DNA of 64,000 nucleotides, from positions 1,116,001 to 1,180,000 of the forward strand of contig NZ_CP044523.1 in assembly GCF_008831545.1 (NCBI RefSeq), written 5' to 3'. The translations under genes and the position numbers were made by a program. This DNA comes from Halorussus halophilus. Lineage in GTDB: Archaea; Halobacteriota; Halobacteria; Halobacteriales; Haladaptataceae. The notes beneath the pieces were generated by a model. The model searched no databases. It was not told the DNA's origin and saw only the letters and a list, made by a program, of their open reading frames with translations. Numbering within the stretch: the stretch's first letter is position 1; every line of letters begins with the position of its first letter. Positions 1 through 8,275 of this stretch are shown piece after piece.

Positions 1-1
1 C

Positions 2-1129
2 ATGACCAACATCGGGACGATTCCCGACTCGTTCACTTGCGACGTGTACACCCGCGCCGACAGCGAGTGGGTCGGCAACTTGGACGAGTCGTATCTCGAT
101 ACCCTCGAAAAAGGCGACGTGTTCGTCCTCGGCGGCCAGAACTTCGAGTTCCAGTACAGAAGAGGTTCGAAGGTGTACGCCGACCCGACGAGTGCCCGCC
201 CGACCGTCCCCTCGTGGTTCTCCGAACGACTGCCGCTCTCTTACGACCTGGGCCGCTCGATTCTGGAATTTCAGGGCGAACTGCTCGAACGACTGGCCAA
301 GCGCGGGAAGCCCGCAGTGAGAGTCTGGCTCAAGCAGTTCCCACTGGACGACGACAGCGTCCGGGCCATCGCGCGGATGTTCGACGAGCAGGTCCGCTAC
401 GCGGGTCAATCGAGCGTCAGCACCGACGACCGACTCGCGGTCGAAATCGAACTCGACCGCGACGAGTACGAGCGCCACTACTACGTCCACTCGAACTACG
501 GGCGACAGTTCAACGACGGTCTCTCGCGGGTCGTCGCGTACCGTTGTGCGAACGCCGCGAACACCAACGTCTCGGTGGCCGTCGCCGACCACGGGTTCAC
601 TGTCTCGATGCCACTGAACCGGAAGGTAGACGTAGCCGAAATTCTGCGCGACGTCTCTCCCGAGGAAGTACGTCCCGACTTACGGTCCGCGCTCGACGGC
701 ACGGAACTGCTCCAGCGGTACTTCCGCATCAACGCGACTCGGGCGCTGATGATTCTGAAACGCTACAAGGGCTACGAGAAGTCCGCGAGCGAACAACAGG
801 TCTCCAGTGAGATGCTGTTGGGCTTCGCAGAAGACTTAGAGGACTTCGCAGTCATCGAGGAGACCTACCGGGAAATCATCGAGGACAAACTCGCGGTCGA
901 AGCAATCGAGGACGTGATGGCCGACGTGCAGGCCGAGACTGTCGAAATCGCCCAACAGCGCGTCGATACGCCCTCGCCGAAGGCGTTCGGACTGGCGACG
1001 CTGATGGCGAGCGACGTGGTGCTGGCCGAAGACGAGAGCGCGGTTCTACAGGAGTTCCACGAACGCGTGCTGGACGAGATCGAGGGTGAGGAATCGGATT
1101 CGTTGACGGGGACCTCGGCGGCGCGGTGA
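2..1129 (+). CDS. Lhr-family ATP-dependent helicase, C-terminal part (5' end outside window)
   Basis: This is the last ~375 residues of a large superfamily-2 helicase of the Lhr type, a cytoplasmic DNA/RNA-unwinding enzyme usually linked to repair. The two RecA domains with the Walker motifs lie before the window. What is visible is the winged-helix and beta-bundle part that follows them: GDVFVLGG near residue 38, then PTVPSWFSERLPL and SYDLGR near residues 68-85, stretches I recognise from archaeal Lhr proteins. The Met at base 2 is an internal residue, not a real start. The protein ends in an acidic tail. Its stop lies 10 bp from the convergent next gene. Confidence 0.85.
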   Translation: MTNIGTIPDSFTCDVYTRADSEWVGNLDESYLDTLEKGDVFVLGGQNFEFQYRRGSKVYADPTSARPTVPSWFSERLPLSYDLGRSILEFQGELLERLAKRGKPAVRVWLKQFPLDDDSVRAIARMFDEQVRYAGQSSVSTDDRLAVEIELDRDEYERHYYVHSNYGRQFNDGLSRVVAYRCANAANTNVSVAVADHGFTVSMPLNRKVDVAEILRDVSPEEVRPDLRSALDGTELLQRYFRINATRALMILKRYKGYEKSASEQQVSSEMLLGFAEDLEDFAVIEETYREIIEDKLAVEAIEDVMADVQAETVEIAQQRVDTPSPKAFGLATLMASDVVLAEDESAVLQEFHERVLDEIEGEESDSLTGTSAAR

Positions 1130-1139
1130 GCGCAAGGCC

Positions 1140-1505
1140 TCAGCGACGAGCGCGTCGTCGGACTTCGATGGCGACGGGAACGAGTAACGAGCAGGCGAGG
1201 AGATCGAAGCCGACCGTGACGAGGAGTTCACCAGCCTCGCGAATGGGCAAGACGCTCGCTAGTTTGACGAGCGGTCCGGCGTCTCCGACCCCGCCGAGCA
1301 GTTCGAGCGTCCCGAGGGCGACGAGACCGAGACCGAAACCGACGGCCACTAGCGCGGCAGTCACGCCGTCACGTACCGCGAGCAGCGTGAGGGCGTCCCT
1401 CTCCGAAAGGTCGGCGACCCACTGATAGCGACACCGCCACCCGACACCTGCGGCGACGAAACCGGCCCCGACCGTGGTGACGATTGCGACGACGTGTCGT
1501 AACAT
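1140..1505 (-). CDS. small membrane protein, three predicted TM helices
   Basis: A 121-residue protein that I do not recognise. It shows hydrophobic segments at about residues 4-23, 47-70 and 92-112, separated by short polar loops, and ends in an Arg-rich tail (RRRARR) that should stay in the cytoplasm. No catalytic motif is visible. It is convergent with the helicase and lies 103 bp downstream of the larA-like gene on the same strand, so it could be cotranscribed with it, but nothing links the two functionally. Coding rather than shadow status rests on the good ATG start, the TM pattern and the tight fit between neighbours. Confidence 0.65.
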   Translation of the reverse strand: MLRHVVAIVTTVGAGFVAAGVGWRCRYQWVADLSERDALTLLAVRDGVTAALVAVGFGLGLVALGTLELLGGVGDAGPLVKLASVLPIREAGELLVTVGFDLLACSLLVPVAIEVRRRARR

Positions 1506-1607
1506 GACCTCATCTCACGCGAATGCGAGAAAAGTCTTGGGCAGGGTCCGGCACCACAGAAGTCCCCTCACGCCGACACGCTGTCGCTGTTCCTGAAGGA
1601 CTGACAG

Positions 1608-2846
1608 TCACTCCGCGACCAGCAACGTGTCCAGCGCGTCCGGCACGACCAGCACGTCGCTTCCGGGTTCGATGGCGTCTTCGACGGACTCGCAAGCGGT
1701 CATCAGGCAGTCTTCGACCACCTCCGGGGCCTCGCTGTTCGTAACGTACACCTCGTAGTTTCGGAGGACGCGAGCGACGACGAAGGCCCGCTGTGCGCCG
1801 GGTTCGTAGCCGCGGCGCATCTCCTCGTACAGCTTTTCGGCACTGTCTGCTTCGCTGAGCCAGTCGTAGAAGCGTTGCTCGCCAGTGCCTTCGCCCGCGC
1901 CCTCCTGCAATCTGGCGGGGACGACGATGCGGCCGTTCTCCCGTAGTGGATTATTGTCACCGAGCGCCACGTACGTCGCGGCCCGCGTCGCCTGATAGAG
2001 GTTCGCGTCCTTCGGCGCGCCGACGCCAGCGACGACTGCGTCGTAGCTTCCTTCGGCAGGGACAGACAGCGCCGCCTTCGCCACCTCCGCGAGGTCGGAC
2101 ACGACGGCGCGGTGGTCGCCCGCGCTCGCGCCGACGATGCCTACCGGCGCGTGGGTGACGTTCAGACAGAAGTCGAGACCAATCAAATCTCCTGCCTCGT
2201 CGAGCATCTCGCGGAACGGGTTCCCCTCGATTCGCCCTAACCTCACACCCTCCCGCGCCAGCATCTCTGGGCCGTGGGTGTACCGAATCAGTGACTCGCC
2301 ACCCGCGCCGACGACTGCTGTCTTCGCACCCCCAGAGAATCCGGCGTACTGGTGCGGTTCGACCATTCCCGTCGAAACCACGCGGTCGGCGTCTACGACG
2401 GTCTGATTGAGTTCGACCGGGACTTCCTCGTCCGCGACTCCATCGACGGTGCCGACTTCTCGGGCCGCCGCGGCGTCGTGATTCTCCGCGAGGTCTGCGT
2501 GGTCGCCGAGCGCGTCTTCGAGTTCCTCCGCTGTCATCGGCCGATGTAACCCGAGTCCGACGACGACGCTGACCTGCTCCCGTGAAACGCCGCCAGCGTG
2601 GAGTTCCGAGAGCAGTACGTCGAGGAGTATGTCGTCGGGAGTGGCTCTGGTTACGTCCGTGACGACGATTGCGACTTCGTCGTCCGGGGAGACTCGCTCG
2701 CTCAGGGATGGGCCGTGCGGGTTTTCGACCGCCCGCTCTGCGGCCTCGCGGGGGTCTACTGGTTCGCCGCCGGGTGGTTCGGCGACGGTGACGTTGCAGT
2801 CCGGGAGCGAGATGTCGAGTGTGGTGTCCGAATACGGGATTTTCAT
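1608..2846 (-). CDS. LarA-type nickel-pincer racemase/epimerase family protein
   Basis: A 412-residue protein of the lactate racemase catalytic subunit family (LarA). LarA uses a nickel-pincer nucleotide cofactor to racemise or epimerise 2-hydroxyacids. Seen here: H101 in GLHRPMT, H165 and K175 in the segment EPHQYAGFSGGAK, and H191 in RYTHGP. Known LarA (Lactobacillus numbering) has H108, H174, K184 and H200; the spacings H-10-K-16-H match exactly, so all pincer ligands and the Lys anchor are kept. The cofactor-making LarB, LarC and LarE are not in the window. The substrate may be another 2-hydroxyacid, since LarA homologues are diverse. The start is the only ATG fitting the family N-terminus. 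Confidence 0.88.
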   Translation of the reverse strand: MKIPYSDTTLDISLPDCNVTVAEPPGGEPVDPREAAERAVENPHGPSLSERVSPDDEVAIVVTDVTRATPDDILLDVLLSELHAGGVSREQVSVVVGLGLHRPMTAEELEDALGDHADLAENHDAAAAREVGTVDGVADEEVPVELNQTVVDADRVVSTGMVEPHQYAGFSGGAKTAVVGAGGESLIRYTHGPEMLAREGVRLGRIEGNPFREMLDEAGDLIGLDFCLNVTHAPVGIVGASAGDHRAVVSDLAEVAKAALSVPAEGSYDAVVAGVGAPKDANLYQATRAATYVALGDNNPLRENGRIVVPARLQEGAGEGTGEQRFYDWLSEADSAEKLYEEMRRGYEPGAQRAFVVARVLRNYEVYVTNSEAPEVVEDCLMTACESVEDAIEPGSDVLVVPDALDTLLVAE

Positions 2847-2935
2847 TGTTTGTAGATTCTGTCGCCGATGCCGTGAAACTCTCGCTCGGAAACGGAGGGT
2901 GTGGATTTGGGGCTGGTAGAACTACTTCTGCAACT

Positions 2936-3066
2936 GAGAAGCTAGCTACTCCCGATACAACGCCACGCCCTCGCTCGATGCTCGTGGCCTCCGGCCACTC
3001 CGCGTCTCTCTCGCCCGTTCCCCCCGAGGACAGCGAGAGCGCGGCCGCCGAGGGCGGCCGCGCAGG
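2936..3066 (+). repeat. diverged copy A of the dispersed hairpin repeat
   Basis: The first ~22 bases match the conserved box of the other copies (GAGAAGCTAGCTACTCCCGA then TA). The rest differs but has the same architecture of stacked hairpins: GTGGCC-TCC-GGCCAC at about 2987-3001, CTCTCGC paired with GCGAGAG, and CGCGGCCGCC-GAG-GGCGGCCGCG at about 3040-3062. It lies between the start of the larA-like gene and the end of the M42 peptidase gene. The right boundary is uncertain. Confidence 0.5.
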
Positions 3067-3120
3067 TTAGTGCTTGCGAAGATTTCGTTTCTGGGAGAAG
3101 GTGTCGAACTCTGTTCGAAT

Positions 3121-4185
3121 TTAAATCTCGACTTCGAACCCGTCGCGGTCCTCGCTCGTCGCGGCGAACGCCGCGAGCAGGTCCGCAATCGCGTCGAGGT
3201 CGTCCAAGTCGATGACCTCTGCGGGCGTGTGCATGTAGCGGTTCGGCACGCCGACGTTCAGCGACGGGATGCCGTCCCGAGAAGTGTAGAAGGCGTCGGC
3301 GTCGGTGCCAGTCGAGCGACCAGCGGCCTGCAACTGCACGTCGATTTCCTTCTCTGCGGCCGCCTCACGTGCGGCCCGGACGACTTCGGGGTGGTTGGAG
3401 GACCCACGAGCGAGTACCGGTCCACCGCCGAGTTCGACCTCGCCGTGTTCGTCCTCTTCCTTGCTCAAATCTGGCGAATCGACGGCGTGGGTCACGTCCA
3501 CCGCGAGCGCGGCGTCTACGTCGAGGTCGAACCCGACCATCTTCGCGCCCTGCTTGCCGAGTTCTTCTTGCACGGTGCTGACTGCGTAGACCGTCGCGTC
3601 TACGTCTGCCTCGGCCGCTCGGCGCAGACCTTCTGCGGCACACCACGTACCGACGCGGTTGTCCATGCCGCGGGCGGCGACACGCGAGCCTTGCAGTTCC
3701 GTGATGGACGTTTTGAACGTCATCGGGTCGCCAACGTCTACGAGTTCGCGGGCTTCGGCCTCGGTCTCTGCGCCGATGTCTACGTGCTGTTCGGCGACGT
3801 CCTCGTACTCCTCTTCGCCGGTTTCGCGGAGGTGAATCGCCGTCTGGCCGACCACGCCGGTGACGATGCCGTCGTCGGTGTGAATCTCGACGTGCTGGCC
3901 TTTCGTGACCGTGCGGTCTGCGCCGCCGATGCGCGAGGGATGGACGAAGCCGTCGTCGTCCACGCTGCTGACCATCAGCCCGATTTCGTCGGCGTGGCCA
4001 GAGAACGCGATTTCGGGGCCGTCCCCTTCGACCACGGCGATGGCGTTGCCGTAGGCGTCGGTCCGTACGTCGTCGGCGAACTGCGAGACGTACTCGACCC
4101 ACGCGCGTTGGCCGTCTGCCTCGAATCCGGAGGGACTGGGCGTCGTCAACAGTGTGTCGAGGAACTTGCGGTGTTTCTCGTCCAT
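3121..4185 (-). CDS. M42 family metallopeptidase (dodecameric/TET aminopeptidase type)
   Basis: A 354-residue cytoplasmic metalloaminopeptidase of family M42, which in archaea forms tetrahedral complexes trimming peptides released by the proteasome. Metal and catalytic residues are visible: H64 and D66 in SGHADEIG, D175 in GMDNRVG, the E207-E208 pair in QEELG, D230 in DVTHAVD and H319 in RYMHTP. The length is normal for the family. I start at MDEKHRKFL (4185), because the 12 residues before it in the longer open frame do not look like the family. Some M42 proteins are annotated as endoglucanases, which is probably a historical misnomer. Confidence 0.92.
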   Translation of the reverse strand: MDEKHRKFLDTLLTTPSPSGFEADGQRAWVEYVSQFADDVRTDAYGNAIAVVEGDGPEIAFSGHADEIGLMVSSVDDDGFVHPSRIGGADRTVTKGQHVEIHTDDGIVTGVVGQTAIHLRETGEEEYEDVAEQHVDIGAETEAEARELVDVGDPMTFKTSITELQGSRVAARGMDNRVGTWCAAEGLRRAAEADVDATVYAVSTVQEELGKQGAKMVGFDLDVDAALAVDVTHAVDSPDLSKEEDEHGEVELGGGPVLARGSSNHPEVVRAAREAAAEKEIDVQLQAAGRSTGTDADAFYTSRDGIPSLNVGVPNRYMHTPAEVIDLDDLDAIADLLAAFAATSEDRDGFEVEI

Positions 4186-4319
4186 ACTTTCGTCTTCTGA
4201 AGGGGCCTTATTCAACGTCACGACTCGAACCGAGCAAAGGCTCCGTCTCAGTTTGGATATTCAAATCCGCGCGCTCCTGCCCAAACCGATAAGTTCGCGC
4301 TCGGCGAACCTCATACGGC

Positions 4320-4634
4320 ATGGGAATACTCGAACTACACTTCCACGACTCGGAGCTGTCGTGGAACTTCGGCCCCGGCGCGGACGAGGAGCGCTCGTTC
4401 TCGCTGGGCACGGGGGGAGAATCGAAGACTACGGCGACGAACGGCGGGCGAGAGAAGTCGGAGTCACCGTCGCTGGCTCCGAAACTGCGGTCGTTCGGCG
4501 TCCTCGCGCTCGTAATCGGGGCTGGGATACTCTACAACCGCCGGAAGGCGCGCCGAAAAAGCGGACGAGCTGAGGAGGCAGAGACGGAAGAGAAGTCGGC
4601 AGGGCGGCGGTTCTCGCTGTCGCGCTCGAAGTAA
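4320..4634 (+). CDS. small haloarchaeal protein with one C-terminal TM helix
   Basis: A 104-residue protein of unknown function. It has an N-terminal stretch MGILELHFHDSELSWNFGPG, a Ser/Thr/Gly-rich linker, one TM helix at about residues 57-73, and a strongly basic stretch (NRRKARRK) followed by an acidic tail. The charge pattern predicts the N-terminus outside and the basic tail in the cytoplasm. It is divergent from the M42 gene and its stop lies 4 bp from the end of the convergent next gene. I see no domain that would suggest an activity. Confidence 0.7.
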   Translation: MGILELHFHDSELSWNFGPGADEERSFSLGTGGESKTTATNGGREKSESPSLAPKLRSFGVLALVIGAGILYNRRKARRKSGRAEEAETEEKSAGRRFSLSRSK

Positions 4635-4638
4635 CTCT

Positions 4639-5235
4639 TCAACTTTCGGAAGCGCTCGTCACCGTGGGAGTGGCGGTCTCGTTGCCGCCGGACTCCCACG
4701 GACAGCGCACGATGTCAGGCGACTTTCCTGAGACAGTGCCATTGCCGAGAGTCGTCGAGTTCTCGCCCGCGGTCGAATCACCGAGAACCGCACACTCGCT
4801 GAAGTTCCGCTGCTCGGAGCCTTGTCGAACCGCCTCGGCCGCGCCAGTTCGTAGATTCACGACCATCGCCTGCCCGCCGTAGCCGTGGGTCTGGTCGTGG
4901 CCGCGGACGACGACCAACGAGACGTTTTCCGGTATCTCGACCAGCGTCGAGCGCGTGAACGGTTCGGTGCCGTGGGCGTGGAGTAGTTCCCGGCGACCCA
5001 ACTCCGTGCCGTTCAGCGTCTCGACCTGCCACCAGTTCGCGTAGCCGTCTTCCCCGTCGTCGTCGTGGTACAGCGTCACGTCGAAGGTGTAGCCGCCGTC
5101 GCCTGCGTCTTCGACTTCGACGCTGACGACGTTCGCTTCTTGCAAATCGAGGGCAGGGTTGGTCGTCACTTGCGAGACGCCGAACAGCGTGCCGAGGATG
5201 ACAGCGACAGCGACGAACGCGGCGACTGCCTTCAT
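4639..5235 (-). CDS. exported or membrane-anchored haloarchaeal protein
   Basis: A 198-residue protein starting MKAVAAFVAVAVILGTLFG, a single hydrophobic N-terminal segment acting as signal or anchor. The rest is hydrophilic with a GHDQTHGYGGQA motif near residue 110, several N-glycosylation sequons (NGT, NVS, NFS, NST, NGT, NET) and a Thr/Ser-rich C-terminus, all consistent with an extracellular location. Its ATG overlaps the stop of the upstream NmrA gene by 4 bp (ATGA), so the two are translationally coupled. Function unknown. The longer open frame upstream of this Met would run into the NmrA gene and is rejected. Confidence 0.75.
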   Translation of the reverse strand: MKAVAAFVAVAVILGTLFGVSQVTTNPALDLQEANVVSVEVEDAGDGGYTFDVTLYHDDDGEDGYANWWQVETLNGTELGRRELLHAHGTEPFTRSTLVEIPENVSLVVVRGHDQTHGYGGQAMVVNLRTGAAEAVRQGSEQRNFSECAVLGDSTAGENSTTLGNGTVSGKSPDIVRCPWESGGNETATPTVTSASES

Positions 5236-6095
5236 TCGTCGCCCCAGTCGTGCCTGCGGAGGTATTCTTCCAGCGTCGAGAACGCCACGTCGTGGTTCGC
5301 CCGGAGTGCTTCGATGTCGGCTTCGTACCCCGACTCGTTGAACCACTCGAACATCACCGCCATCTCCTCGCCCATCTGTTCGCGCAGGTCGTCTATGGAC
5401 ACGTGGATTGGTTCGACAGGTCTGTCCAGCACGTCCGCGAACGTCTGAGCGGCACTCTCGACGGTGAGTTCGTCGCTCGCCAGTTCGTACGCCTCACCGA
5501 GATAGCGGTCGGGGTCCGCGAACGCCTCGGCGACGAAGCCACCGATGTTGTCGGCGTCTATCATCTGTAGCGAGACGCCCTCGGCCAGTCCCATCGCAAG
5601 CGTCCCACTTTCGATGTCGTCGCGCATCCCCTCGAAGTTCTGCATGAAGAAGACCGGTCGAACGATAGTCTCGGGCGGGTCTAACTCCCGAATCCGCTGT
5701 TCTATTTGCCACTTCGAGTCGAAGTGCGCGATGCCGGTGTCGCGCTCGGCCCCGCCGACCGAACTGAACACGAAGTGGTCTATCTCTTCCTCGGCGGCGA
5801 CTTCCGCGAGGTTCGTCCCTTGCTCGATTTCGTCGTCGAATCCAGCCTCCCAGAAGTTCGTCATGCCGAAGACGGCGTCTACGTCCTCGACGAGCGGCCG
5901 CAGATTGTTCTTCTGCATCAGGTCGCCCTCTACGACTTCCGCGCCCCTGTCAGCCAGCACGTGTGCTTCGCTCGTCTCGGGATGCCGCGTCATCGCGTGT
6001 ACCTCGAACTCCCCGTGGTCACCCGACAGCAAGTGGTCCACCACTGCACCCCCCTGCGTCCCAGTCGCGCCGGTAACGAGTACTCGGTTCGTCAT
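5232..6095 (-). CDS. NmrA-family NAD(P)-binding protein
   Basis: A 287-residue Rossmann-fold protein of the NmrA/HSCARG group of atypical short-chain dehydrogenases. The N-terminal VTGATGTQGGAVVDHLL contains the GxxGxxG dinucleotide motif (residues ~7-14), and residues around 35-42 (AMTRHPE) fit the NADP-selecting loop. NmrA proteins often sense NADP or act as quinone or isoflavone reductases, and the classical SDR Tyr-x-x-x-Lys is absent here. First gene of a two-gene unit with the exported protein downstream (4-bp overlap). Substrate unknown. Confidence 0.85.
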   Translation of the reverse strand: MTNRVLVTGATGTQGGAVVDHLLSGDHGEFEVHAMTRHPETSEAHVLADRGAEVVEGDLMQKNNLRPLVEDVDAVFGMTNFWEAGFDDEIEQGTNLAEVAAEEEIDHFVFSSVGGAERDTGIAHFDSKWQIEQRIRELDPPETIVRPVFFMQNFEGMRDDIESGTLAMGLAEGVSLQMIDADNIGGFVAEAFADPDRYLGEAYELASDELTVESAAQTFADVLDRPVEPIHVSIDDLREQMGEEMAVMFEWFNESGYEADIEALRANHDVAFSTLEEYLRRHDWGDE

Positions 6096-6214
6096 CGCAG
6101 ATGCTCACGACGAGCGTGCGAATAAGTGACGTGGCCGTCGCGAGTCCTGCTTCTCTGGAGTGGTTCAGTCGCCCGTCACACTTTTGCGCGAGTCCGTCGA
6201 AGTTCGACGCTGGT

Positions 6215-6511
6215 ATGTCAGAGAATATCTACCACGTCTACTTGGTCCGAACGAACGTCCACAGAGACAACGACCAACCCGGCGAGCGGGAGATCACGTC
6301 ACCGGTCGAGGGCTACGCCGTCGATTTCTACGACTCGGGCGTCTGGCTCTCACGCGAGACTGGGCGGAACTTCTTCCCGTACGAACAGGTGCGAACGATT
6401 CGAGAGCATCCCGCGGGCCAACCGATGGACGAGGAAGAAGAACGTATGAGTGTGGGAAAATCGTCGGAAGACGGCCCCACCCAAGAGGAACTCGCCGACC
6501 CGGATAGTTAG
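6215..6511 (+). CDS. small conserved haloarchaeal protein, unknown function
   Basis: A 98-residue acidic cytoplasmic protein beginning MSENIYHVYLVRTNVH. The centre (about residues 27-60) has a compact beta-rich look with several aromatic residues (VDFYDSGVWLSRE, NFFPYEQV). The last 30 residues are acidic and probably disordered. The ATG at 6215 is preferred, since the 38 residues before it in the open frame have no family character. It is divergent from NmrA and convergent with ade. I do not recognise the family. Confidence 0.65.
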   Translation: MSENIYHVYLVRTNVHRDNDQPGEREITSPVEGYAVDFYDSGVWLSRETGRNFFPYEQVRTIREHPAGQPMDEEEERMSVGKSSEDGPTQEELADPDS

Positions 6512-6535
6512 GGGTCGAGGTGGGCGAACCGAGAG

Positions 6536-8275
6536 TTAGGGCTCCAATCCGACGACTTCGCGGTTCAGGATGTCGGCGTAGCCCGAGAAGCTGAACTTCA
6601 GCGTGGGGACGCCGGGGAAGGTGAGCGTCTGAATCGCCAGCATCGGCCGCTCGACTTCCGTACCGAGTCGTCGTAGGGCGCTCTCGACCGCACTGTAGAG
6701 TTTCGCAGTCTCCTCGACTTCGAGGTCCGAGCAGACGCCCGCGACGCGCGTCGGCAGTTCGGCGATTACTTCGCCGTCTTCGACGACCGCCCACCCGCCA
6801 CCCATCTCTTCGACGTGCGCGACGGCGGTTCTGAGGTCGTCGTCGTTCGTCCCGACTGCCATCACGCCGGTCGCTTCCCACGTCACGCTCGTGGCGACTG
6901 CACCGGTGTCGAGACCGTAGCCGGTGAGGAAGCCGGTGAAGCCAGTGCCGTCTCCGTCGGGATGGCGGTCGAGTAGGGTCGCTTTCAGTACGTCATTTTC
7001 GGAGTCTGCGACCAGTTCGCCCTCCACTTCGGGCGGCGAGACAGTGGTTTCGCCCGAGAGGAGACCGCCCTGATACTCGACTGTTCGGACTTCGCCGTCC
7101 TCGTTCGCGCTCTCTGCGGAGACCCGGAACTCCTCGGGGGCCGTCGAGACCGACACCGAGTCGTAGAAGTGGTTCGGGTACTCGTAGTTGCGCGGCGCGA
7201 CCTTCGACTCGCCCTTGTTGTAGACGAGTTCGCCGCCGCTGACGACCGTCGAAACGGTCACGTCTTCGAGGTCGTCGATGAGGACGATGTCGGCGACGTT
7301 GCCGGGGGCGAGCGACCCAACGTCGTCCAGTCCGAAGTGCTGGGCGGGGTTGAGCGTCGCCATCCGAATCGCGTCGGCCGGTTCGACGCCTTCTTCGATG
7401 GCTCGGCGGACTACTACGTCCATGTAGCCCTCGCGGACCAACTCGCGGGGCCACATGCCGTCCGTCGAGAGCGACACGTCGCTCGCGCCGACTTCGGGAT
7501 AGGCCTCGCCGACGGCGTCCATATCGTCGCGAATCGACCCGTAGCGTCCGATTGCGTGGACGCCGTTTTCGAGTCGCCGGACGATGTCTTCGCCCGAAAT
7601 CGACTCGTGGTCGTCGTCGATGATGCTGGCAAATGCGGCGAACTTCTCGCCAGTACAGCCTGCGCCGTGGCCGGTGACGGTCTTGCCTTCGTCGCGGGCA
7701 CGCTCGTAGAGTTGCTCGACGGGCGTGTCTCTGCCGACTGCGTGAATCCAATCGGTCTCGCCGACGCCGACGACGCGGTCGTCTGCGAGCAGGTCGGCGA
7801 GTTCTTGGGCCTCCTCCTCGCTGGCGCGCTGTGGTTCGAAGGTATCGAGCAACGGATGCGGCGGGACGGTCACGCGAACTCGAACGGGGAGGTACGACGT
7901 GGCGGCGAGTAACTGCTCGACGCCCTCCGCACCGAAGGCTGGTCCGTAGCCCGTGACCTCCGAAATGATGGTCGTCGTCCCCGACTCGACGGCGTAGTGG
8001 TACGCACTCTCGAACGTCTGGTGGAGGTCCAAGTGTGTGTGGGCGTCCACGAATCCGGGTGCGACGACGCGGTTGCTGGCGTTGACGACTCGCGTGTCCT
8101 CACCGACGACGGACTTCGTGACTGCTTCGTCTTCTGGCAGGGCCGCGACTCGGCCGTTCTTTACGACTACGTCGCGGGCTTGGAACTCGCCGAGTTCCGG
8201 CAGACAGACGCGGCCACCGGTGACCACGAGGTCGGCGTCTTCCTCGCCGAGTGCGACCGGTTGCAGGTCGTTCAC
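6536..8275 (-). CDS. ade: adenine deaminase family amidohydrolase
   Basis: A 579-residue metal-dependent amidohydrolase of the adenine deaminase family, converting adenine to hypoxanthine plus ammonia in purine salvage. Domains: a short N-terminal beta domain, the TIM barrel with APGFVDAHTH (H79, H81), GETD near 172, H203 in GHGAGC, H223 in DDHES and STDGMW (D272), and the family-specific C-terminal adenine deaminase domain (about residues 400-579, ending FSFSGYADI). The usual bacterial HIESS after the metal His pair is replaced by HLDLHQ, so the substrate could differ. It is the upstream partner of the MBL gene with a 4-bp overlap. Confidence 0.85.
   Translation of the reverse strand: MNDLQPVALGEEDADLVVTGGRVCLPELGEFQARDVVVKNGRVAALPEDEAVTKSVVGEDTRVVNASNRVVAPGFVDAHTHLDLHQTFESAYHYAVESGTTTIISEVTGYGPAFGAEGVEQLLAATSYLPVRVRVTVPPHPLLDTFEPQRASEEEAQELADLLADDRVVGVGETDWIHAVGRDTPVEQLYERARDEGKTVTGHGAGCTGEKFAAFASIIDDDHESISGEDIVRRLENGVHAIGRYGSIRDDMDAVGEAYPEVGASDVSLSTDGMWPRELVREGYMDVVVRRAIEEGVEPADAIRMATLNPAQHFGLDDVGSLAPGNVADIVLIDDLEDVTVSTVVSGGELVYNKGESKVAPRNYEYPNHFYDSVSVSTAPEEFRVSAESANEDGEVRTVEYQGGLLSGETTVSPPEVEGELVADSENDVLKATLLDRHPDGDGTGFTGFLTGYGLDTGAVATSVTWEATGVMAVGTNDDDLRTAVAHVEEMGGGWAVVEDGEVIAELPTRVAGVCSDLEVEETAKLYSAVESALRRLGTEVERPMLAIQTLTFPGVPTLKFSFSGYADILNREVVGLEP

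Noticed and set aside
3070-4200. A 376-codon plus-strand open frame opposite the M42 peptidase
   Set aside because: Shadow; the M42 metal ligands on the minus strand are complete.
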